Below are positions 46,604 through 53,828 of a stretch of DNA of 64,000 nt, in pieces. Each line of letters starts with the position of its first letter. Within the stretch, counting starts at the first letter, position 1. The DNA comes from Rubricoccus sp963708165 (GTDB lineage: Bacteria > Bacteroidota > Rhodothermia > Rhodothermales > Rubricoccaceae): positions 1,488,001 through 1,552,000 of the forward strand of contig OY970187.1 of the NCBI GenBank assembly GCA_963708165.1, written 5' to 3'. A program made the position numbers and the translations under genes. Under the pieces are notes generated by a model. It was given only the letters and a program-made list of their open reading frames with translations. It did not search any database and had not been told where the DNA came from.

Positions 46604-47112
46604 GAGCGGACGCCAGAGGCTGTCGCGCCAGAGGTGCGGCCGACGATGAGGCGCGAGCGCTTGCGGCTCATGTGCTTCTCCGCCAGGTCGGCGGCGGAGA
46701 GCGAACTGCCGTTGAGGTAGGCGGCGAACGCGGCGGGCGCCCACACCTCGATGCGGTTGCCCACGCCGAGCACCTTGGCCTTGTCGCCAGGGGCGAGGCC
46801 GACGAGTTCCATGAGGTCGGCCGGGAAGCTCACGCGGTGCTGCCCGTCCATCGTCACCTCGTCGCACCACATCAGCATGCGCCGGGCGAGCATCGCCTCC
46901 TCGCGGCTGAACATGTCGAGACCGTTCACCATCGGCTCGATCTCGTCGTCCCACACGTTGGCAGGGTAGAGCACGATGCAGGACTCCATGCCCTGCGTCA
47001 CCACAAACGTCTTGCGCGCTTCCGACGGGAGGAAGTCGCGCAGCTTCGCCGGCACGGGCATTCTGCCCTTGCTGTCGATGGTGTTCTCTGCTTGTCCTTT
47101 AAAGCCTGCCAC
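46600..47112 (-). CDS. mraZ: Transcriptional regulator MraZ
   Basis: 170 aa with two SpoVT/AbrB-like MraZ domains: ENTIDSKGRMPVPAKLRDFL (DxKGR) and VTMDGQHRVSFPADLMELVG (DxxxR-x-P). Forms a ring that binds TGGG repeats in its own promoter and represses the dcw cluster. The last 15 residues (GRTSGATASGVRS) are repeat-encoded. The first gene of the cluster. Confidence 0.95.
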   Translation of the reverse strand: MAGFKGQAENTIDSKGRMPVPAKLRDFLPSEARKTFVVTQGMESCIVLYPANVWDDEIEPMVNGLDMFSREEAMLARRMLMWCDEVTMDGQHRVSFPADLMELVGLAPGDKAKVLGVGNRIEVWAPAAFAAYLNGSSLSAADLAEKHMSRKRSRLIVGRTSGATASGVRS

Positions 47113-47165
47113 GGCCGGGTGTCCCCCGAAAGGATGTTGGTGAAACGGTGGGAGGGGTTGTCATT

Positions 47166-47208
47166 CCCCACGATTCCCCACCGCCACCAACGTACCCCAA
47201 TCGCCCAT
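47166..47208 (-). promoter_or_regulatory. MraZ-box repeats upstream of mraZ
   Basis: On the minus strand TGGGG occurs at 47170, 47180 and 47199 and TGGG at 47207, with a degenerate TTGGTG near 47190, i.e. about every 10 bases. This is the TGGG-N5-6 array bound by MraZ in other bacteria, 54-95 bases before the mraZ ATG. Confidence 0.75.
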
Positions 47209-47293
47209 TCTGGCCAAATTTGGGGGATAAGACGTTTTCCGTGTGGACAAGCCCTTCACAAAAGCGCCGATTCCGGGCACTCAGCCCAGAAGA

Positions 47294-47305
47294 GAACACA
47301 CATTC
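47294..47305 (+). promoter_or_regulatory. Second SOS-box-like site upstream of the LexA-like gene
   Basis: GAACACACATTC differs at one position from the core GAACRNRYGTTC of the Gram-positive-type LexA box. It starts exactly 31 bases upstream of the perfect site, about three helical turns. Confidence 0.5.
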
Positions 47306-47324
47306 ACCATCTACACAGCCGAGG

Positions 47325-47336
47325 GAACGTATGTTC
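47325..47336 (+). promoter_or_regulatory. Perfect SOS-box core overlapping the LexA-like start codon
   Basis: GAACGTATGTTC fits GAACRNRYGTTC at every position, and the ATG at 47331 is inside it. Probably the autoregulatory operator. If bound protein or a transcription start lies here, translation may begin at ATG 47373 instead. Confidence 0.65.
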
Positions 47337-48017
47337 ACCTATCTCAACTCTGCCCCGACCGGGCGCGCTGCTATGTCCAACAAACTTACGGAACGGCAGA
47401 ACCAGATCTATGAATTCATTCGCGCGCACCTGCAAGACCAGGGGATCCCGCCGAGTGTAGACGAGATCCGGGACCGCCTAGGCTTGGCCAGCACGAGTGG
47501 CGTTCACAAGCATCTCGTCGCGCTCGAAAAGAAGGGTGCCATCGTGCGCATCCCCAACGTCTCGCGTGGCATCCGTTTGCTCGGCAAAAAGGCTGTCGCC
47601 ACGGCGCGCACCGAGCGCACGGCGCCAGCCCTCCAGATCGTTCCCGAAGCCGCGGCCCAGCAGCCCAGCCTCTTGCGGCGCGGGCGCGAAACCCTCCACG
47701 TCGACCTCACGCTCTTTCCCTCGGCCGACCCGGCGCAGTGCGTCGTCGGCGAGGTAGGCGACGACGGCATGGCCGACGAGGGCATTCTTAAACTGGACTA
47801 CGCGGTGATCGAGGAGGCGGGCAAGCGTCCGGCGCAGGAGGGCACACTCGTAGCCGCGTTCGTGGAAGAGGAGTTGATCGTCCGGCGCATCGCGTTCACG
47901 AGCAGCCGCATCGAGTTCGTGCCGTCGGCGCGGCACTACAAGCCCAAGTCGTTCGTGTTCGGCTCGCAGGCCTATCTCATCATCGGCCCGGTGCTGACTG
48001 TGATCCGCCGGCTCTAG
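47331..48017 (+). CDS. lexA: LexA-like repressor lacking the self-cleavage residues
   Basis: 228 aa from ATG 47331, or 214 from ATG 47373. The N-terminal LexA winged helix is excellent: LTERQNQIYEFIRAHLQDQG, PSVDEIRDRLGLAS, GVHKHLVALEKKGAIVR, SRGIRLLGKK. The C-terminal S24 fold is recognisable, but all three cleavage elements are changed. The scissile Ala-Gly aligns with Ala109-Gln110 (EAAAQQP), the nucleophile Ser of G-x-S-M is Gly146 (GDDGM), and the general-base Lys of TVKR is Arg185 (IVRR). It should dimerise and bind DNA but not be inactivated through RecA. Divergent from mraZ; no SOS gene follows. Confidence 0.82.
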   Translation: MFTYLNSAPTGRAAMSNKLTERQNQIYEFIRAHLQDQGIPPSVDEIRDRLGLASTSGVHKHLVALEKKGAIVRIPNVSRGIRLLGKKAVATARTERTAPALQIVPEAAAQQPSLLRRGRETLHVDLTLFPSADPAQCVVGEVGDDGMADEGILKLDYAVIEEAGKRPAQEGTLVAAFVEEELIVRRIAFTSSRIEFVPSARHYKPKSFVFGSQAYLIIGPVLTVIRRL

Positions 48018-48410
48018 CCTCGACGGTTCCGGTTCCGGGTTCCGGGTGAAGCTGCTTCCCGCTCGGCCTCTGGCGCCAGAGGCCTGCTCGCTCCTCTCCT
48101 ACGTGTCATCCCGAGCGCAGCCAAGGGATCTAGCCACGCCTAAACGCGAGGTCGCATAAGAGATCAAGCCATCCAGGCGAGTAGATCCCTCGTCGCTTCG
48201 CTCTGTCGGGATGACATTGCGTGTAGTTGGCGCCAGGGGCTCGGCGCCAGAGGCGGCATCCAGCCCTTGGGGAGGTGCCCGCAGGGCGGAGGTGGTTCAC
48301 TCTCACGGTACCTCTGGTGCGGGAGCCTCTGGCGCGCAAAGGTGACCGTTCGAGAGGACCTGCTCGCCTCTGGCGCCAAAGGCTTCGCACACGTCGACCC
48401 GCGCCAGAGG
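48018..48410. other. Intergenic repeat cluster
   Basis: No gene. Contains a GGTTCCGGTTCCGGGTTCC run (48027), a full 18-bp palindrome (48066-48083), a MITE-like element (48104-48216), a fragment of the CTCAAGGGAGG family (48262-48295) and several single GCCTCTGG copies. Lies between the convergent LexA-like and DUF819 genes. Confidence 0.6.
48104..48216. repeat. MITE-like element, 113 bp
   Basis: Terminal inverted repeats TGTCATCCCGA/TCGGGATGACA, with a second inverted pair inside (AGGGATCTAG / TAGATCCCT and GAGCGCAG / cgcttcgctc). It encodes nothing. The same kind of TGTCATCCCGAGCG element is scattered in many bacterial genomes, from memory. Confidence 0.65.
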
Positions 48411-49613
48411 CTACCCCGCCAGAAGCCGCAACATCGCCGCGCAGCCCAGAGCGGCGTAGATGCCGAGCACGTAGCCCGCGACGGCCATCAGCAGACCTAC
48501 CGGCGCCATCGCCGGGTGATAGACCCCCGCGACGATGGGCGCGCTCGCCGCACCACCGATGTTGGCCATGCTGCCTGTGGCCACGAAGAACAGCGGCGCC
48601 TTGAGGATTTTTGCCGCCGCGAACAGGAGCGCGATGTGAACCGCGAGCCAGATCACGCCCGCGAGCAGGTAGAACGGCGCGTCCGCGACCGCCATCAGGT
48701 CGCCCTGCGCGCCGATGCTCGTCAGCAAGAGGTAGAGCGCGACGTAGCCCAGGCGGCTCGCGCCGTCGGCTTCGAGCGAGCGGATGGGCGTAAACGAGAG
48801 TGCCAAGCCAACGGTCACGGCGATGAGCACGGCCCATGTACCGGTCGAGATGATGGTCTGGCCGTCGAGCGCCAGAGGCGGAAGCAGGCCGCCGAGCACG
48901 CGCGCGAGAACCGCGCCGCCGATGCCCAGGCCGATGATGATGGCGCCGGTCTCGATGGTGATCGGGCGGCGCGTGGTGTCGAGCGTTTTGAGCGTTTCGT
49001 CCACGCGGTCCATCGCGCTCGTATCGGCGCCCACCCAGGTGTTGAACCGCTTCTGGTAGCCCGCGAGGAACAGCAGGATGCCCATCCAGCCGTAGCCGAC
49101 CACGGTATCGACCACGATGATCGGCCCGAGGTCTTTGAGGCCCACGCTTTCCTGAATCGCCACCATGTTGGCCGTGCCGCCGATCCAGCTTCCGCTGAGC
49201 GCCGCGAGGCCCTTCCACGCCTCCGGGTCGTCGATGAGTTGGCCTGCAGTAAGAAACGCGATGGGCCCGCCGATGACGATGCCGAGCGTGCCGACGAGCA
49301 GCATGATGAGCGCCATCCGGCCCAGGCTCGCGATCGCCTTCAGGTCGATGGTGAGCATGAGCAGGAAGAGCGCCATCGGCAGCAGGATGTAGCTCATCAC
49401 GCTGTAGGCCTCGTTTCCGGGGTCGGTCACGCCGAACGTCGTGAGCAACATGGGCACGAAGTAGGCCCAGATTACCGGCGGCACGAGGTCGAAGAGGCTT
49501 TTGAGCGCCTGCACGCGAGAGAGCGCAAACACGGCCGCGAGGACCGACGCGAGCAACGCCGCGGTCTGAACCGGATCGGTGATGAGGGCGGCGGAGACGG
49601 CGGGGTCTTGCAT
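48411..49613 (-). CDS. DUF819 family membrane protein (YjcL-like)
   Basis: 400 aa with about ten helices. LFDLVPPVIWAYFVPMLLTT, LAALSGSWIGGTANMVAIQE, VVDTVVGYGWMGILLFLAGY and FVATGSMANIGGAASAPIVA are DUF819 signatures; internal symmetry of the two G-T/S-N motifs suggests a transporter. Substrate unknown. Intact. Confidence 0.85.
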   Translation of the reverse strand: MQDPAVSAALITDPVQTAALLASVLAAVFALSRVQALKSLFDLVPPVIWAYFVPMLLTTFGVTDPGNEAYSVMSYILLPMALFLLMLTIDLKAIASLGRMALIMLLVGTLGIVIGGPIAFLTAGQLIDDPEAWKGLAALSGSWIGGTANMVAIQESVGLKDLGPIIVVDTVVGYGWMGILLFLAGYQKRFNTWVGADTSAMDRVDETLKTLDTTRRPITIETGAIIIGLGIGGAVLARVLGGLLPPLALDGQTIISTGTWAVLIAVTVGLALSFTPIRSLEADGASRLGYVALYLLLTSIGAQGDLMAVADAPFYLLAGVIWLAVHIALLFAAAKILKAPLFFVATGSMANIGGAASAPIVAGVYHPAMAPVGLLMAVAGYVLGIYAALGCAAMLRLLAG

Positions 49614-49783
49614 GGTGCGGCGGGAGAGTCGCGCGAAGATAGCGGGCGCGCCAGAGGCCTCGGGCGGCCCAATCGGCCTCTGGCGACCGGGTACGCGCCG
49701 CGATCCCGTATGAAGAGGTACGCCGTCGTCCGCACGGCATCTTTTCCACGGCCTCTGGCGCCAGAGGCGTACCGCTTCCTGCT

Positions 49784-50086
49784 ATGCGCATCGTTCTCCG
49801 CCGAATCGAACCCCTGTCCATCGCCAAGATCTACGGCGCGCTGGGCGTGCTGTACGGGCTCTTCGGCGGCGTGCTCGCGGGCTGCGCGGCGGCCATGTTC
49901 GGCTCCGTGATGGGAGACGCGGGCGCGGGCGTCGGTCTGATCGCGGTCATCCTCTACCCCATCATGGGCGGCATCTTTGGGTTTGTGAGCGGCTTTATCG
50001 GCGGCATCGTGTACAACGTGCTCGCCGACCGCGTGGGCGGCATCGAGATGGAGGTCGACACGTTCGGCGAGATGGACATTCTCTAG
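49784..50086 (+). CDS. Small membrane protein, DUF3566-like
   Basis: 100 aa. It opens VLRRIEPLSIAKIYGALGVL, followed by two long hydrophobic segments (GGVLAGCAAAMFG; GLIAVILYPIMGGIFGFVSG) and an acidic end (EMEVDTFGEMDIL). The R-R-I-x-P-x-S-x-x-K opening resembles DUF3566 proteins. Function unknown. Confidence 0.65.
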   Translation: MRIVLRRIEPLSIAKIYGALGVLYGLFGGVLAGCAAAMFGSVMGDAGAGVGLIAVILYPIMGGIFGFVSGFIGGIVYNVLADRVGGIEMEVDTFGEMDIL

Positions 50087-50196
50087 CCGGGCGCTGCGGT
50101 CGGCGTGCGAACACATCCGTGAGGCGGCGGCCCTATCGAGCTGCACAGCCGCCTCTGGCGCCAGAGGCCATGTCGGCCACGCCTCTGGCGCACGGG

Positions 50197-50487
50197 CTAC
50201 GCGCCCGTGTCGATGGGGTCGATGTCGATGCGGTCGATCACGGCCACGATGGTCGCGTCGGCGGCGGTCAGGGGCTGCGTGCCGACGAACGGCAGCGACG
50301 CCTCGGCGCTGGTGACCATGAGCACGCGGTCGCCGGGGCCTGCGTCGCAGGTGTCGAGCGCGGCGGTGGGGCGGCCGCGGGCTGTGCCGTCGGCGCGGAG
50401 CGGCTGCACGAGCAGCATCCGCTTGCCGTGGATGGAGGCGTCCTTCTGCGTCGCCCACACGTTGCCGATGACGTGGCCCAGCGTCAC
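50197..50487 (-). CDS. EutN/CcmL-family microcompartment vertex protein, copy 2
   Basis: 96 aa from GTG 50487, overlapping the preceding stop as GTGA. EutN/CcmL fold: TLGHVIGNVWATQKDASIHG, KRMLLVQPLRADG, ALDTCDAGPGDRVLMVTS, ADATIVAVIDRIDI. Such proteins form pentamers that cap the vertices of bacterial microcompartments. No hexameric shell protein (BMC-H/T) or cargo enzyme is in the window. Confidence 0.85.
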   Translation of the reverse strand: MTLGHVIGNVWATQKDASIHGKRMLLVQPLRADGTARGRPTAALDTCDAGPGDRVLMVTSAEASLPFVGTQPLTAADATIVAVIDRIDIDPIDTGA

Positions 50488-50783
50488 GCCGTCGCCTGCA
50501 GGTCGGGCGCGTCGACCTCGGCCACTTCCAGATGGTCGACGATGGCCATGATGACAGCGTCGACGGGCTTTTTGTCGGTCAGTTCGGTCTGCCGCCCGGA
50601 CGAGCCCTGCGCCACCAGCACGGTCTCGCCTTCGCCCGCGCCCACGGCATCGACCGCCACGACGACCGTCGCCAGAGGCGAGCCGTCGAGGTCGACCTCG
50701 CGCACGAGGAGGAACTTCATGCCCACGAGTTGCGGGTCTTTCCGAGTGGCCCAGACGGTGCCGATGACCTGACCGAGAAGCAT
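50484..50783 (-). CDS. EutN/CcmL-family microcompartment vertex protein, copy 1
   Basis: 99 aa from ATG 50783. LLGQVIGTVWATRKDPQLVG, KFLLVREVDLDGSPL, VVAVDAVGAGEGETVLVAQG with SSGRQTELTDKKPVDAVIMA and IVDHLEVAE: a clear EutN_CcmL domain. It retains the G-S-S-x-R segment typical of pentamer formers, whereas copy 2 has S-A-E-A-S there, so the two may differ in assembly. Translationally coupled to copy 2. Confidence 0.87.
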   Translation of the reverse strand: MLLGQVIGTVWATRKDPQLVGMKFLLVREVDLDGSPLATVVVAVDAVGAGEGETVLVAQGSSGRQTELTDKKPVDAVIMAIVDHLEVAEVDAPDLQATA

Positions 50784-50848
50784 GAAAGGGTGCGTGTGCG
50801 TGCGGTGCGCCGCAAGGTAGCCTCTGGCGCCAGAGGCGCGCGCGACGG

Positions 50849-51265
50849 CTACCGCGCGTCTGCGGGCACGAGCGCGAGGGTCACGCGGCTGACGCAGATA
50901 AGGCGCTCGCGCTCGTCCTCGATGCGCACCTCCCACACGGCGGTCGTGCGGCCGTTGTGGAGCGGCGTGCCGGTCGCGCGCAAGAGGCCGTCTTTGGCCG
51001 GGCGGATGTGATTGGCGTTGATCTCCAGGCCAAACGCCACCTTGTCGGGCAGCGCCGCCGCACTCGCGCCCACACTCGCCACGCTCTCGGCTAGGACCAC
51101 GCTCGCGCCGCCGTGCAGGTAGCCCAGCGGCTGGTGCACGCGCGGCCCAACGGGCATGGTCGCGACCACTTTCTCGCCAGAGGCGTGCTCGTACTCGATG
51201 CCCAGCGTCTGGTCTAGCGAGGTGCCGCTGGCGAGGGGGAACGGCGGGTCGGTGGGGTCGGGCAT
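50849..51265 (-). CDS. Hotdog-fold thioesterase (PaaI/MenI-like)
   Basis: 138 aa. The hotdog core LGIEYEHASGEKVVATMPV, HQPLGYLHGGASVVLAESVA (catalytic HGG region), and GLEINANHIRPAKDGLLRAT match 1,4-dihydroxy-2-naphthoyl-CoA thioesterase and PaaI-type enzymes. With a menaquinone-using lineage the MenI role is plausible but not shown. Confidence 0.85.
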   Translation of the reverse strand: MPDPTDPPFPLASGTSLDQTLGIEYEHASGEKVVATMPVGPRVHQPLGYLHGGASVVLAESVASVGASAAALPDKVAFGLEINANHIRPAKDGLLRATGTPLHNGRTTAVWEVRIEDERERLICVSRVTLALVPADAR

Positions 51266-51373
51266 GGGCGCAGTCAGGAGAGGGGCGCGGTCGTACTCTG
51301 AGCGCTCGGCCCCGATCCCGCTGCGGGCGCGGCCTCTCTGTTCCCTTCTGCCTCTGGCGCCAGAGGCCCTCCC

Positions 51374-51766
51374 GTGCTCGACGTTCTCCGCGACTGGTTC
51401 TTGTCCCTCAGCACCGAGTACGGCGTCAACCCGTGGATCTTCGGAGGCATCTACGTGGGCGCCATTCCGCTGTTCACGCTCTCGGTGGCGTGGCTGGTGC
51501 GCAACGCGAAGCAGCGCAAGAGCATCGTCGCGCCGGCGCTCTCGGCGGGCTTCTTCTTCGTCTCGGCGTACCTCTACCTCATCATCGCGGGCGAGAACGT
51601 GCCGCTGTGGGTGTACGGCTTTGTCGTTCTGCTCGTCGTCGGTGGGGCGTGGAGCGCCGTGGGCAAAGTGCGCGCGCAGGTCGCCGAGGCGACCGCGCCA
51701 GAGGCAATACCCGAGGCCTCTGGCGAGAACCCAGCCTCTGGCGAGACGCACACGCTAGAGGCGTAG
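51374..51766 (+). CDS. Small membrane protein
   Basis: 130 aa from GTG 51374. Three hydrophobic segments (WIFGGIYVGAIPLFTLSVAW, ALSAGFFFVSAYLYLIIAG, LWVYGFVVLLVVGGAWSAVG) and a C-terminal tail that is largely repeat-encoded (APEAIPEASGENPASGETHT). No family recognised. Confidence 0.65.
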   Translation: MLDVLRDWFLSLSTEYGVNPWIFGGIYVGAIPLFTLSVAWLVRNAKQRKSIVAPALSAGFFFVSAYLYLIIAGENVPLWVYGFVVLLVVGGAWSAVGKVRAQVAEATAPEAIPEASGENPASGETHTLEA

Positions 51767-51798
51767 CGCACGCACGGCGCGCACGACGGCGCCAGAGG

Positions 51799-52623
51799 CT
51801 AGAGCGCGGTGCTCACGCCCACGCCCACGACCGCGTTGGCGGCCTGCCGGAAGTCGCCCAGGACGGGAATCTCGATGTACGCGCCGGGACGGAAGCCGCC
51901 CGCCTCCACATCTACCGAGAGGCCGATGTAGTGATCGAAGCGCGCCTCGTTTCGCGCCACCTCGCTCACGATCCCGATGCCTCTGGCGCCGACGGTGAGC
52001 AGCGCCGGGCCCGCGATGACCTCCAGCCCGAGGTCGTAGCCCAGAAACGCGCGGGAGTCCCGGCCCTCGACGACTGGAATCACCAGCTGTGGCACCAGTC
52101 GGCCTCGCGCGGTAAACCCTTCCCCGACGGGGTACCGCCCCGCCACGCTCCCCGCGATGGTTGTGGCTTCGACCGCGAACGCGCCGATGCGGTCGCTGAG
52201 CGCACTCTGGCCGTACGGGATCGCGATAAAGGCGTTGTTCCGGTTGTACCGGATCACGGTCTCCACCAGAGGCACGCGCATGCCAAGCCCCACCACCGCA
52301 CCACCCAGGCCGCTCTCGATTCCGAGGTACGGGTTTCCGAGCACAAGTGCGTCGGTCTCGAAGACATCTCCGCTGCTCTCCACGCCGGCGTACGCCAGAG
52401 GCAGGTCGGCCACGAACCGCAGCGTACCTCCGCCGCCGAGCCGCGCCTGCAGCACCGTCGCGTTGGAGAGCGACGTGTACTCCTCCCCCACAAGCAGGTC
52501 GCTGTCGAACACGATGTGGCTGGACGTAAGCGCGACGCCATCGCCAGAGGCGGACGGCAGCCATGTGCCCGTTTGGGCGCTCGCGGAGACGGAGAGAACG
52601 GCGAGCAGGAAAAAGACGCGCAT
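51799..52623 (-). CDS. Secreted beta-barrel-like protein, paralogue 1
   Basis: 274 aa, signal peptide MRVFFLLAVLSVSASA. Alternating hydrophobic strands and a GNPYLGIESG loop recall the two genes upstream (GNLYLGAI, GNLYIGGI). Motifs RVPLVETVIRYN and GRLVPQLVIPVVEGRDS; it ends VVGVGVSTAL with a terminal Leu. Probably an outer-membrane protein; no known family. Confidence 0.7.
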   Translation of the reverse strand: MRVFFLLAVLSVSASAQTGTWLPSASGDGVALTSSHIVFDSDLLVGEEYTSLSNATVLQARLGGGGTLRFVADLPLAYAGVESSGDVFETDALVLGNPYLGIESGLGGAVVGLGMRVPLVETVIRYNRNNAFIAIPYGQSALSDRIGAFAVEATTIAGSVAGRYPVGEGFTARGRLVPQLVIPVVEGRDSRAFLGYDLGLEVIAGPALLTVGARGIGIVSEVARNEARFDHYIGLSVDVEAGGFRPGAYIEIPVLGDFRQAANAVVGVGVSTAL

Positions 52624-52697
52624 AGCGGGGCCAGTAAGGAGGCTCCCATACGGCCTCTGGCGCCGCGAGGTCCCAGATCCGCCACGCGCCACAACGC

Positions 52698-52732
52698 GTT
52701 CGGGCCTACAGCGCTGTGCCGTAGGCCCGAAC
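52698..52732 (-). terminator. Perfect 12-bp hairpin downstream of paralogue 2
   Basis: Stem GTTCGGGCCTAC/GTAGGCCCGAAC, 11-base loop, 42 bases past the stop at 52774. No T-run follows, so this may be a terminator of weak type or an mRNA 3'-end structure. Confidence 0.5.
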
Positions 52733-52773
52733 ACAAACTCCAGTTTCGGCGCCTCTGGCGCCAGAGGCGAGGC

Positions 52774-53641
52774 TTAGCGCAACGGCAGCCCCAGGCTCGC
52801 GCCGAAGATCACGTCAGAAAAGGCTTCTGCGTCTCCCACGACGGGGACGCGCACAAGGAGGCCAGGGCGTACGGGCAGGTTTTCTACGCTGATAGCACCG
52901 AGCACGCTCAGCGAGAACTCGTCGAACGAGAAAGATGCTTCCCTGCTCGGGTTCGTAGCGACCTGTCGTGCCCGCGGTGAGAGTGACGTTGCCCAACAAG
53001 CCGTCCACGAACGCGCCGCCTACGAGCGCGGCGTTGGCGCGCGGCGCGTCAACCCCAGACCTCTGGCGGCCGGTGTTGTAGCCTATCACCGGAGAGAGCA
53101 CGCCTCGTGCCCGGAGTACGGTCGAGACCGGTAGCCCACCGCGTAGCACGAGCCGCGCCGAGGCGAAGTCCTTGAGGTACGCCTCGCGCCGCTCGAAGTC
53201 GGTAATCAAGCCTGAATAGCCGACAGCGGTTTCGTTGGTAGAGGTGGGGAGCCATACCCCGACCTCCACCGAGGCCTCTGGCGCAAGCGCTGTGATGGCG
53301 CCGAGGTACAGGTTGCCGATGCCGACCTGAGCCTCCGTAGGGAGTTCGCTCGCAGGCGCGTCTGTGCTCGCGCTGAAGAACCCGGCGGGGAGTTCTGCGG
53401 TGAGCGCCAGCCGAGGGCTCAGCGGCACGTGGCCGGAGACGAGCGCAACGGCGAGACGCTGAACGTAGTCGAAGCCCTCCACCCCGTTCTCGACGGTGGT
53501 GTAGGGTGTCGTGAGTTGAGAGCCCAGGGCGTCGACCGAGAGGACGGTCCCTTCGGGAAGCGCGCGCCAGTCTGGCTGCGCGGACACGCCAGAGGCCAGG
53601 GAGGAGAGCGCGAGACCGAAAGCGAGCGCGAGAGTGCGCAT
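52774..53641 (-). CDS. Secreted beta-barrel-like protein, paralogue 2 (one frameshift)
   Basis: About 288 aa; signal MRTLALAFGLALSSLASGVSA. AEVGIGNLYLGAI-type loop, VEVGVWLPTSTNETAVGYSG, RGVLSPVIGYNTGRQ and TLTAGTTGRYEPEQGS are shared with the neighbouring paralogues. The frame shifts at ~52930 after EQGSIF; the correct continuation EFSLSVLGAISVENLPVRPG ends GASLGLPLR at 52774. Confidence 0.7.
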
Positions 53642-53828
53642 GGCGAGAGGCGGCTAAAGGAGCGCGAGTGTAAAGCGCAGATTCGCTGACGCCTCTGCTT
53701 CGCGCAAAGCTCACGCCTGGTCTTTTCCGGGCGGCGTCGAACGCACTCGCGACCTGTACAGCGTGATCCGCACGCGCCCTCGCGCCCCACGATTCTAGCC
53801 TCTGGCGCCAGAGGCGTCCCGCGCCGAA

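Noticed and set aside
47331..48017. Ordinary SOS repressor LexA
   Set aside because: Nucleophile Ser, base Lys and the scissile Ala-Gly are all replaced, so RecA-driven self-cleavage is not expected.
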